In this document: positions 44,543 through 52,659 of the stretch, one piece after another
Position numbering within the stretch: the first letter of the stretch is position 1
Layout of the letters: each line of letters opens with the position of its first letter
NCBI GenBank assembly: GCA_016790225.1
Contig: JAEUOZ010000075.1
Location: 1-64,000, forward strand
Reading direction: 5' to 3'
Source: Rubrivivax sp.
GTDB taxonomy: Bacteria; Pseudomonadota; Gammaproteobacteria; Burkholderiales; Burkholderiaceae
Length of the DNA: 64,000 nucleotides
Program-made: the position numbers and the translations under genes
The notes under the pieces: generated by a model
The model's database searches: none
Told to the model about the DNA's origin: nothing
The model's input: only the letters and a program-made list of their open reading frames with translations

Positions 44543-45589
44543 ATGCTCAAGCCCCTCAAGGCACTCACCAAGGCCGTGGTGTCGCCGATGCTGGATGCCA
44601 CCGGCATCTACGGGCGGCGCATCGAGCAGGTCAGTGCCGAGCCCGGCGCCTGGGCCATCGTGATGTATCACCGGGTGATCGACGACCCGGCCCAGGATCC
44701 CTTTCAGCTCGGCATGTGCGTGATGCGGGATCGATTCGAGCGGCAGATCCGCTACCTGCGCTCGACCTTCAACATCCTCACGGTCAGCGAGGCGATGCGC
44801 CGCCTCGATCTGGGCGAGCCCTTGCCTGAGCGGGCGCTCTCGGTCACGTTCGACGATGGCTATCTGGACAACCTCACGCGGGCTTTGCCGGTGATGCAGC
44901 GCTACGACGTCCCCTTTTCGGTCTACGTGCCCACCGGCGGCCTGGAGGAGGGCACGATGCTCTGGTGGGACAGGGTTGTCGCCTTGCTGGCCGGCACACG
45001 CCGCTTCGAGCTGGATCTGCGGGACGTGGGCCTCGCGCTGCAGTCGGAGCCGCTGTCGCTCAGGGGCGTGACGGCTGCCGCCAACGCTGAGCGCGTGCTG
45101 GACCTGCTGTGGTCGCTGGATCGGCCGGAGTGCGAACGCTGCATTGCCCTGCTGGAGCAGGTCCTGGGCCCGGTGGATGGTCGGGCCACACGCGCCGAGC
45201 GGCTTTCGCCGGAGCAGGTTCGCGAGCTGCGGCGCCAGGGGGTGGAGATCGGCGCGCACTCCGTCACGCATCCCAATCTGGCCCTGGCGGACGAGGCCAC
45301 GGCCCGCAGCGAGATGCTGCAGTCCCGCCGCACGCTGGAGAGCCTGCTGCAGGAGCCGGTAAGCGGCTTCGCCTACCCGGGCGGGCGTCTGCAGACGACG
45401 GCGCAGCGGCTCTCGCGCGAGCTGGGATTCTCTTACGCGCTGGCCACCTTGCCCGGCACCAACCGCCCGGACTACGAGCGCAGCCGGCTGCGCCGCATCG
45501 GGATGCCCGATGCCGAACTGCCGGACTTCCGCAGAGCCTTCAGCGGCGCGCTGGAGCGCGGCATCGCCGACGCTCACCTGCGTTTCTGA
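44543..45589 (+). CDS. Polysaccharide deacetylase (NodB family), second copy
   Basis: 348 residues. IVMYHRVIDDP opens the domain; motif 1 is LSVTFDDGYLDN, motif 2 EIGAHSVTHPNLA, and FAYPGGRL is motif 3. All metal ligands are kept. It has an insertion around residues 150-210 compared with the first deacetylase, so the two probably act on different residues or stages. No signal peptide is seen, which suggests action on lipid-linked intermediates in the cytoplasm, or an unrecognised export route. Confidence 0.87.
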   Translation: MLKPLKALTKAVVSPMLDATGIYGRRIEQVSAEPGAWAIVMYHRVIDDPAQDPFQLGMCVMRDRFERQIRYLRSTFNILTVSEAMRRLDLGEPLPERALSVTFDDGYLDNLTRALPVMQRYDVPFSVYVPTGGLEEGTMLWWDRVVALLAGTRRFELDLRDVGLALQSEPLSLRGVTAAANAERVLDLLWSLDRPECERCIALLEQVLGPVDGRATRAERLSPEQVRELRRQGVEIGAHSVTHPNLALADEATARSEMLQSRRTLESLLQEPVSGFAYPGGRLQTTAQRLSRELGFSYALATLPGTNRPDYERSRLRRIGMPDAELPDFRRAFSGALERGIADAHLRF

Positions 45590-45644
45590 AGCCGGCAGCC
45601 TGGTCCAGAGCCCTCCGCCAACCTTGCAAGCACGGAACCTGCTG

Positions 45645-47231
45645 ATGTTCTCCCGACGCGACAAGAACCAGACCGTCCGCCGGCAGCATCTGGATGCCAC
45701 GTGGTGGGGCAACGCCCAGGCACGGCCGGCTGGGCCGATGTTTGCCACGCCCGACTCTGTCTGGCCGGGCGTGCTGCTGGGCCTGATGATGGCGATGGTG
45801 TTCTATCTGCCGAACCTGGCGCAGATCCGCATCGAGACCGGGGTGCGTGGCGTCAATCCGGCCAACATCCTCTTCGTGCTGATGCTGGGCGTGCTGGCGC
45901 TGGCCGGTTACCGGCCGTCCGAGCCCACGCCGCTGAAGCTGCCCATCCTGCTGTTCATCCTCGTGCTCACCTGGGCCTTCCTGATCGCGCTGGTCGGTGA
46001 TTCTTCGGCCTGGGTCGAAGACATGACCGTCTACAAGAACGCCGTCTTCTACCTGCTGCTGTACTTCCTGTACTTTCATGCCGTGCGGGACATGAAGACC
46101 GTGCGCATCCTGGTGCTGCTGATCCTTTTCGTCATGTTCACCTCGGGCGTGCTGGGCGTGCGGCAAGCGATGGACTACGGCCTGGGAACCTTCAACGAGA
46201 ACAAGCGCGTGGCGGCGCCTTTCGGCTGGGCAGTCAACGACGCCAACCGCTCGGCGGTCTTCTTCTGCATCTACCTGCAGCTGGTCGGCGCGGTGGCGCT
46301 GTTCATGAAGTCGCGTCCCTGGTTGCGCATCGCCTGTGTGCTGATCTTCTTCCTGGGCGTCTTCTCGATCTTTCACTCCTACTCGCGGCAGGCCTACTTC
46401 ATCATGGCCGTGCTGCTGCTGTTGCTGGCGATGCGCAAGCAGCTGTTGATCGCGCTGTTCGCCGCCACGCTGCTGTGGCACTACGAGCTCTGGGTGCCCG
46501 AGACCGTGGTGCATCGCATCGAGATGACGACCCTCGATCCCTTCGAGGTCAAGAGCTACAAGCCGCAGGCTCCTGCATTCGACGCGCCGGTGACGAGCAG
46601 CGGCCCCTTGTACGGCCAGCTGTCCGAACTGAGTTTCGAGAATCCTTTCCGAATCGTCGCGCCGCAGACCAGCGCGGAGAACCCCCAAGCCGATCAGCAG
46701 TACGACGAAAGCACCGAAAGCCGCTTCACCTTGTGGGCTGGCGCGGGCGAGCTGATGGTCCAGCGTCCCCTGGGCATCGGCCTGAACCGCTTCAAGCGCG
46801 AGATCTCACCCTATGTGCCTCATGCGCTCGCTGGCAAGGACGCCCACAACTTCTATGTGTTGCTGGCCACGGAGGCCGGTGTCGTGGCGCCGCTGTTCCT
46901 GCTGGCCCTGCTCATGGGCCTGCTTTCGCTGGGTCATCGACTGGCGCGCTTCAAGGACGATGAAGAGGCGCGTACGCTGGGTGTCGGCTTCGTGATGGCC
47001 ACGCTGGCCGTGGTGCTGGGCAATGTCTACGGCAGCCGCTTCCTCGACGGCGACGTGATGGGCAACTACTGGATCCTGGCGGCGCTGGTGGCGCGCGCGC
47101 TGCTGATCAAGCAGCAGGAACAGCGTGATCGACAGCAGGCTGCGCGCGCAGGCCTTGCGCCGCCCGCGCCGCCCAGGAGCCTGGCCACCGTGAAGCCGGC
47201 CTTTCCACCACCGGCGGCGCGGCCGAGGTGA
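45645..47231 (+). CDS. O-antigen ligase/polymerase-like membrane protein (Wzy/WaaL family)
   Basis: 528 residues from ATG 45645. About 10-12 transmembrane helices, with a large hydrophilic loop ~300-400 and the Wzy_C-type segment RPLGIGLNRFKREIS followed by HNFYVLLATEAGVVAPLFLL. This arrangement is shared by Wzy polymerases, WaaL ligases and the XrtA-associated O-glycosylation ligase. With the Wzx-like flippase upstream it most likely polymerises repeat units in the periplasm. A ligase role cannot be excluded. Confidence 0.83.
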   Translation: MFSRRDKNQTVRRQHLDATWWGNAQARPAGPMFATPDSVWPGVLLGLMMAMVFYLPNLAQIRIETGVRGVNPANILFVLMLGVLALAGYRPSEPTPLKLPILLFILVLTWAFLIALVGDSSAWVEDMTVYKNAVFYLLLYFLYFHAVRDMKTVRILVLLILFVMFTSGVLGVRQAMDYGLGTFNENKRVAAPFGWAVNDANRSAVFFCIYLQLVGAVALFMKSRPWLRIACVLIFFLGVFSIFHSYSRQAYFIMAVLLLLLAMRKQLLIALFAATLLWHYELWVPETVVHRIEMTTLDPFEVKSYKPQAPAFDAPVTSSGPLYGQLSELSFENPFRIVAPQTSAENPQADQQYDESTESRFTLWAGAGELMVQRPLGIGLNRFKREISPYVPHALAGKDAHNFYVLLATEAGVVAPLFLLALLMGLLSLGHRLARFKDDEEARTLGVGFVMATLAVVLGNVYGSRFLDGDVMGNYWILAALVARALLIKQQEQRDRQQAARAGLAPPAPPRSLATVKPAFPPPAARPR

Positions 47232-48637
47232 AACACGTGTCGATCTCCTCCTTCAATCGCCGGCAGTGGCTTCGGGGCAGTCTGGCTTGTGGCCTCGGGT
47301 GGCCGGCGATCGTCGACGCGGCACCCGCCGCGTCGCGTGCCGATGCCGCGCTGGCAGCCCAGGCGGCAAGCAGCTTCTACCCACCCAACTTCCGACTCAA
47401 GCCGCTCGCGGCGGATCCGATCCCCGAAGTCCCGCAGCCGCGCAGTCGGGCGGCCGGGCTCGCCACGCCGAGCTACATCGATCCGGTCTACGGTACGCGT
47501 GTCTACCGCGTCACCGAAGCTGCAGACTATCCCGGTGCCACACACGTGCGGCAAGAATACAGCCGCCGCCAGGCCTTCAATGCCGACAACACGCGCTTCC
47601 TCGCCAACACCAGCAACGGCTACTGGCTGTTGTACGACGCACTGAGCTTCACGCCGCTGCGCCGTGCGGGGCCGTCCGGCGCCTTGCGCAACATGGCCGG
47701 CGACGCCGAGCCCATCTGGCATCCCACGGATCCGAACAAGCTCTGGTTCACCTCGGGCTTCGGCGGGCTGGTGTGGTGGGAAAAGGATGTGGAGAGCGAA
47801 TTCGATACCGTGATGGCCGATTTCCGTGGGCGCCTGCCCTGGCCCGCGGCACGCGCAGTATGGACCAAGGGCGAGGGCTGTTCGTCGGCCGATGGGCGGT
47901 GGTTCGCCTTCATGGCCACCTCCTACAACGAGGCCAGCAAACAGGTCTCGATCCATGGTCTGTTCAGCTATGACCGTGTGGAGAACCGCATCGTCGGCAC
48001 CTTGGATGCGGCGGCTTTTGGCGGCGCGATGCCGGATCACATCAGCATCTCGCCCAGCGGGCGCTACGTGGTGCCGTCATGGGCCTACCAGCCATCCCTG
48101 GGAACGCGCAGCTACACACGCGACTTCAGCAGCTTCCGCCTCCTGCACAGCGAGAGCGAACACAGCGATCTGGCCTACGGGCCGCAAGGCGAAGACTTCT
48201 ACGTCGCGACGAACTACAAGGACGGCGTGGTCTGGGTCAAGGATCTGGCCACGGGCAAGGGCTTTGATCTCATGCGCCTGTACCCGCGACGTGGCGCAGC
48301 GATCGGGGCCGCGCACTTCTCCGGCAAGGCTTTTGGACGGCCCGGCTGGGTGGTGATGAGCACCTATGCCGACAGCGCCGAACATGGCCGCGTCACGCCT
48401 GACCCCGTGCTGCAGCCGGCGCAGCGCAAGATCATGCTCGTGGAGCTGAAGCCGGGCGGGCGACAGTTGAGCGTCGCCCATACGCGGGCCGCTGCGCGCT
48501 ACGGTGGCTACTTCGGCGAGCATCAGGCCACGGTCAGCCGGGACGGCAGCCGGATCCTCTTTGCCACCAACTTCAACGACGGTGGACCGCCCAGCAGCTA
48601 CCTGGTGCTGCTGCCGCCTTCGGTCTACGAAGGCTGA
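47228..48637 (+). CDS. Secreted protein of unknown function, propeller-like repeats, Tat-type signal
   Basis: 469 residues from GTG 47228 (GTGA overlap). The N-terminus FNRRQWLRGSLACGLGWPAI is a candidate Tat signal. The mature part has repeated blades: SRRQAFNADNTRFLANTSNG, EPIWHPTDPNKLWFTSGFGG, DHISISPSGRYVVPSW and HQATVSRDGSRILFATNF, the TolB/lyase-like propeller pattern. I do not recognise the family with certainty. A polysaccharide-binding or lyase role, as in PL22-like propellers, is possible because it is the last gene of the exopolysaccharide operon. Confidence 0.6.
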   Translation: MKHVSISSFNRRQWLRGSLACGLGWPAIVDAAPAASRADAALAAQAASSFYPPNFRLKPLAADPIPEVPQPRSRAAGLATPSYIDPVYGTRVYRVTEAADYPGATHVRQEYSRRQAFNADNTRFLANTSNGYWLLYDALSFTPLRRAGPSGALRNMAGDAEPIWHPTDPNKLWFTSGFGGLVWWEKDVESEFDTVMADFRGRLPWPAARAVWTKGEGCSSADGRWFAFMATSYNEASKQVSIHGLFSYDRVENRIVGTLDAAAFGGAMPDHISISPSGRYVVPSWAYQPSLGTRSYTRDFSSFRLLHSESEHSDLAYGPQGEDFYVATNYKDGVVWVKDLATGKGFDLMRLYPRRGAAIGAAHFSGKAFGRPGWVVMSTYADSAEHGRVTPDPVLQPAQRKIMLVELKPGGRQLSVAHTRAAARYGGYFGEHQATVSRDGSRILFATNFNDGGPPSSYLVLLPPSVYEG

Positions 48638-48655
48638 GCAGACACCTTCGATTGA

Positions 48656-49705
48656 TCAGCTGCGCTTCTGAGCGCGGATGCGAAAGCCATCGCTTCGTGC
48701 GAACAGCATCGAACGCGGCACCAGCCCGTTGAGCAGGTTGTTGGCGGCATACAGCAGCCCGCCACGGCTCTCACCGCCGAAGTAGGCCTCCGGCTGTGCC
48801 TGGAACCCCAGAGCTTCAAGCTGGCCCGTGAGCGCCAGAGGATCGATGAGGTTTTCGATGAACTGGCCGGATTCAGGCTCCACCGGGCAGATATCGCGGC
48901 GGTAGGTGCTGTCTGGCAAGGTCTTGTCGATCAGGTAACGCTGCGCCGCCGCCAGGATGTCGGCCTTCACCATGTAGGCGGTGCGCCGCGCCAGCAACTC
49001 CAGCTCGGAGCCGGCCAGTGCCGGGTACGCGGCAGCGATCAGACGCCTGCGTCGATCGACGTAGGGCTCGCGCACACGGTGCCCGTGGATGTCTTCGGTC
49101 GGCGGGCCGTTTTCGAAGCGATCCCAGACCTCGTGGGTCTCCTTCACCGATTGATCATTGAGTGCGTTGTTGTCGTCCGCAATGATGTACTGGCCGCCGG
49201 GCTTCAGCACGCGGTGCACCTCGGCCACGCAGCGCTCCGGGTGCAGGAAGTGCGACATGGCCTCCACCGTGATGACCCGGTCGAAATGGTTGTCCGGATA
49301 GGGCAGCGCGTAGGCCAGTCCGACCTGAGGATGCACGGGAAGAGGCCAGGGCAGATCGTTCAGGTACGAGCGCATGGTGTCCACCATCTGCTCGTTGGTG
49401 TCCAGGCAATGCACGGACTCGGCGCCGAGCAGCGCCAGGCTCAGGCAGGTGAGGCCGAAGCCGCTGCCGACCTCCAGCACCTTCTGGCCCTGAACGGGCT
49501 GATCCTGCAGCTTGAGCGAATTGCGAATGGCGCGCAGATAGCGTTCGCCCTGGCCGGGCTCGGCCAGACGGCCGCAGTAGCGTTGGAACCAGCCGCCGGT
49601 CTTGTCGTGGCGCTGCAGCGAAGCGGGCGCGAGGATCTCGCCATACAAGGCAACGATCCGTTCATCGCTCAAGGGCGTGCGCGCCCCAGCGGCTTGAGTT
49701 CCCAT
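48656..49705 (-). CDS. Class I SAM-dependent methyltransferase
   Basis: 349 residues from the ATG at 49705 (AAGGAAG upstream on the minus strand). SAM-binding motif I is VLEVGSGFGLTCLSLAL, followed by the acidic CLDTNEQM and the HRVLKPGGQYIIADD post-motif segment. A C-terminal extension of ~150 residues is specific to it. It could O-methylate a sugar of the polysaccharide or a small molecule. It points toward the exopolysaccharide operon, with only 18 bases between the two stop codons and no obvious terminator. Confidence 0.8.
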   Translation of the reverse strand: MGTQAAGARTPLSDERIVALYGEILAPASLQRHDKTGGWFQRYCGRLAEPGQGERYLRAIRNSLKLQDQPVQGQKVLEVGSGFGLTCLSLALLGAESVHCLDTNEQMVDTMRSYLNDLPWPLPVHPQVGLAYALPYPDNHFDRVITVEAMSHFLHPERCVAEVHRVLKPGGQYIIADDNNALNDQSVKETHEVWDRFENGPPTEDIHGHRVREPYVDRRRRLIAAAYPALAGSELELLARRTAYMVKADILAAAQRYLIDKTLPDSTYRRDICPVEPESGQFIENLIDPLALTGQLEALGFQAQPEAYFGGESRGGLLYAANNLLNGLVPRSMLFARSDGFRIRAQKRS

Positions 49706-49757
49706 ACGACTTCCTTGTAGTGTGCCAGCCAGCGGCCTGACTCTGACGCTTCAGATC

Positions 49758-49776
49758 AGCCGCCCCCGGGGCGGCT
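49758..49776. terminator. Hairpin between anmK and the methyltransferase
   Basis: AGCCGCC (49758-49764) pairs with GGCGGCT (49770-49776) with a five-base loop. On the minus strand it lies after anmK and before the methyltransferase start, so it may end anmK transcription. No T-run follows. Confidence 0.35.
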
Positions 49777-49900
49777 TGCCGCGGGCCTGATGAGGACTGA
49801 AACGCAGACGACTCAACTTCGGCGTCAGGCTACCGCGGTGGTCAATTCCATTGTAGGAGCAGGCCCTCGCTGCGAGGCCATGCTTCCGGGTGGCCCTGGG

Positions 49901-51025
49901 TCAGCGGGCAGGTGTGAGGGACCCCAGGCGGCGACTTCCACGGGCGCCGGTCACGGCGGGCAGGTTGCCCGGTTGCTGCAGCAGGTGGGCGCGTGCCAGC
50001 CACGCGAAGGCCAGCGCTTCCACCTGATCGACCGGCAAGCCGAGTTGCCCGCTGTCGATCACCTTGACCCGCGGCAGATGCGCTGCCAGACGATCCATCA
50101 GCAGGCGGTTGCGGGCACCGCCCCCGCAGACGACGAGCCGGCTTGTGTCCGGTGCCTGGGCCATCAGGGCCTGGGCAGCGGCCTGAACCGTGAATTCGGC
50201 CAGCGTGGCCTGGACATCGGCCGGCGCGGTGTGTGCAAAACCCTCCAGCCGCGGCTCCAGCCAGTGCCGGTCGAACAGATCTCGACCCGTGCTCTTGGGT
50301 GGCGGCAGGGTCAGGAAGGGCTCGCTCAGCAGGCGTGTCAAGAGCGCGGGAATCGGTCGGCCCTGCGCGGCCCAGCGGCCTTCGGCGTCATAAGGCTGCC
50401 CGGTGTGGCTCTCGCACCAGCTGTCCATCAGCGCATTGCCGGGCCCGCAGTCGAAACCGCGTACCGCGCCGGGAGGCGAGGCCGATGGCGGCGGCAACAG
50501 GCTGAGGTTGGCGATGCCGCCGATATTGAGCACGGCGACGACTTCGTCCGGTGCCGCAAACAAGGCCTGATGCAGAGCCGGCACGAGGGGCGCCCCCTGG
50601 CCGCCGGCGGCGACATCGCGGCTGCGCAAGTCGTGAACCACGTCGATGCCGCAGAGCTCGGCCAGCAGCGCTGCATTGAGCAACTGCAGCGTATAGCCCG
50701 TGCCGTCATGCAGCCCTGGCTGGTGGCGCACGGTCTGCCCGTGAGCGCCGATGGCAGCGACCTCCCGGCCCGGCAGTCCGCTGCTGGCGAGCAGGGCCGT
50801 CACGACGTCTGCATAGACCCGGGCCAGCGCATTGGCCGCGAGTGCCGAACGGTGCAGTTCATCGGGCCCGCTGCGATTCAGCGCCAGCAGGCTGTGTCGC
50901 AGCGCATCGTCGAACGGCCGGTACTCGTGATGCAGCTGTCGTGGTCGACCGTCCGGCGGCCACTCGACCAGCACGCCATCCACGCCGTCGGCCGAGGTGC
51001 CGGACATCAGGCCGATGGTCCACAT
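49901..51025 (-). CDS. anmK: Anhydro-N-acetylmuramic acid kinase
   Basis: 374 residues, near the usual ~370. The N-terminus IGLMSGTSADGVDGVLV is the family signature. AIGAHGQTVRHQP, NIGGIANLSLLP and VCGGGARNRLLMDRLA complete the ASKHA-type kinase. The enzyme converts 1,6-anhydroMurNAc from peptidoglycan turnover to MurNAc-6-phosphate. It lies 28 bases downstream of the M23 peptidase gene on the same strand, a peptidoglycan-metabolism pair. Confidence 0.95.
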   Translation of the reverse strand: MWTIGLMSGTSADGVDGVLVEWPPDGRPRQLHHEYRPFDDALRHSLLALNRSGPDELHRSALAANALARVYADVVTALLASSGLPGREVAAIGAHGQTVRHQPGLHDGTGYTLQLLNAALLAELCGIDVVHDLRSRDVAAGGQGAPLVPALHQALFAAPDEVVAVLNIGGIANLSLLPPPSASPPGAVRGFDCGPGNALMDSWCESHTGQPYDAEGRWAAQGRPIPALLTRLLSEPFLTLPPPKSTGRDLFDRHWLEPRLEGFAHTAPADVQATLAEFTVQAAAQALMAQAPDTSRLVVCGGGARNRLLMDRLAAHLPRVKVIDSGQLGLPVDQVEALAFAWLARAHLLQQPGNLPAVTGARGSRRLGSLTPAR

Positions 51026-51053
51026 CGCGCTCGGCCGACCGGTGTGGCCTGGG

Positions 51054-52505
51054 TTACTCGAAACGCGGGCGGCCCGCTTCGGGGGCCATCGACTGGGCCA
51101 GGACGAGTTTGACCTTCATGCGCTGCGCGTGCTGGCCGAAGGCCTGGCGCGAGCCCTCATCCAGCGGAATCTGCTGCGCCTGGCGCGCGATCTGCAGGGG
51201 ATCCTGGTGCACGCCGGCCACGCGGAACTCGAAGTGCAGATGAGGGCCGGTGGACATGCCGGTAGATCCCACCGCGCCGATCGTGCTGCCCTGCGTGACG
51301 CGCTGACCCACACGGACATCGATGCGGCTGAGGTGGGCATACAAGGTGCTGCGATCCTGCGCGTGCCGCACTTCGATGACCTTGCCGTAGCCTGATTGCA
51401 CACCGGCGAACTCGACCATGCCGTCGCCGACAGTCCGCACCGGCGTGCCGGTGGGCGCCGCGTAATCGACGCCGCGGTGCGCGCGCCACTGGCGCAGCAC
51501 CGGATGCATGCGCATCGCAAAGCCCGAGGTCACGCGGGAGAACTCCAGCGGGCTGGCCAGGAACTGCCGCTTGCGGCTGTTGCCCTGCGCATCGAAAAAG
51601 GCGCCCTTGCCCGCTTCCGCGCCGGCAAACCAGATCGCCTGGTGCAGCCGCGGGCCATTGCGAAACTCGGCGGCCAGCACACGCCCGGTGCCTTGGGACC
51701 AGGGCACGGGTTCGCCGTCGGCGGTCAGCGCTTCGTAGACCAGCGAGAAGCTGTCGCCCTTGCGCAGTTCGCGGTGGAAGTCGATGTCGGCAGAGAAGAT
51801 CTCGGCCAGCTGCGTGGCCACGGCATCCGGCAGGTTCAGGTCGTCCGTGGCCGCAAAGAGCGAGCTGCGGATGGTGCCGGCCGCAAACCGCAGATCGGTC
51901 GACAAGGCCACCGACTGCTGTTCGGCCTGCCAGCGCTCGCCCGCCGCACGCAGGACCAGACGGTCAAAGTGCGTGGCGCTCACGGACTCGTCGGAGCTGC
52001 CCTGGCGCAGCGTCAGCTCGACCAGACGGCCCGCCGGCGTCATGCGCAGCTGAAGGGAGCGTGCGCCGCGCGCCGCCAGCGCCTGGCGCAGCTGGGGCTG
52101 CTGCGCGAGCTGGCCCAGCGCAGCCGCATCCACGAGACCGGCACGCTTGAAGATCGACGCAAGCCCTTCCGGGCCGCGCAGGATCAGGCTGCGAGACAGC
52201 TCCATCGGGTGCTCGGCCAGCGCTTCCAGCTGCGGCAGCACATCCAGCGTCTGTACCGACTCGGTGACCCAGCGCTGGGGCAGATCGGCCGGATCCGGCG
52301 CCAGCGGCGCGACGGCCAGCGCCAGCGCGCTCAGGCTGCCCATGACCACGGCCACGCCAGCAGCCACCGCGCGGGCATGCCGGTGCTTGACCAGGTTCAG
52401 ACGCTGGAGCGCCGCGGCAAAAGGGAGCGAAGACTGCGGATTCAAGGCAAGGAAGAGCCGTCGGCGAGCAGGTGCGGAGGCCGAAAGAAGCCCTCCGCAG
52501 GGCAT
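51054..52505 (-). CDS. M23-family metallopeptidase (membrane-anchored murein endopeptidase)
   Basis: About 483 residues if started at ATG 52505; a TTG at 52445 would fit the family N-terminus better, and the frame is open to 52712. One transmembrane helix (AVAAGVAVVMGSLSALALAV) precedes an OapA/LysM-like region, then the LytM domain: MHPVLRQWRAHRGVDYAAPTGTP (His and Asp zinc ligands) and GPHLHFEFRV (HxH). These cut peptide cross-links in peptidoglycan or regulate amidases from the periplasmic face. It is divergent from tyrS. Confidence 0.9.
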   Translation of the reverse strand: MPCGGLLSASAPARRRLFLALNPQSSLPFAAALQRLNLVKHRHARAVAAGVAVVMGSLSALALAVAPLAPDPADLPQRWVTESVQTLDVLPQLEALAEHPMELSRSLILRGPEGLASIFKRAGLVDAAALGQLAQQPQLRQALAARGARSLQLRMTPAGRLVELTLRQGSSDESVSATHFDRLVLRAAGERWQAEQQSVALSTDLRFAAGTIRSSLFAATDDLNLPDAVATQLAEIFSADIDFHRELRKGDSFSLVYEALTADGEPVPWSQGTGRVLAAEFRNGPRLHQAIWFAGAEAGKGAFFDAQGNSRKRQFLASPLEFSRVTSGFAMRMHPVLRQWRAHRGVDYAAPTGTPVRTVGDGMVEFAGVQSGYGKVIEVRHAQDRSTLYAHLSRIDVRVGQRVTQGSTIGAVGSTGMSTGPHLHFEFRVAGVHQDPLQIARQAQQIPLDEGSRQAFGQHAQRMKVKLVLAQSMAPEAGRPRFE

Positions 52506-52594
52506 GGGGACGAGGAGCTGAGTCGCGCCGGCCGCAAAAGGTTCCTGAGCGGTTCCTCTGCGGACGTCACATCGGGTTTGCAAGGGCGCTCGCC

Positions 52595-52600
52595 TAGAAT
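52595..52600 (+). promoter_or_regulatory. Possible -10 box of tyrS (TAGAAT)
   Basis: TAGAAT is the best -10-like hexamer in the divergent region between the M23 peptidase and tyrS. No good -35 is seen. It would give a 5' leader of ~50 nt. Confidence 0.35.
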
Positions 52601-52659
52601 CATGGGCTGCGCACGAAGCACAAACCGGACCGGCGGGCGATGCAAAAAGGCAACGCAGT

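Noticed and set aside
44543..45589. Deacetylase as a peptidoglycan enzyme unrelated to the operon
   Set aside because: It is 22 bases after the amidotransferase gene, on the same strand and within the same run of polysaccharide genes.
49843..49856. ops-like element (GCGGTAGC on the minus strand)
   Set aside because: It lies between anmK and the methyltransferase, not in the leader of the exopolysaccharide operon. A single 8-base match is weak.
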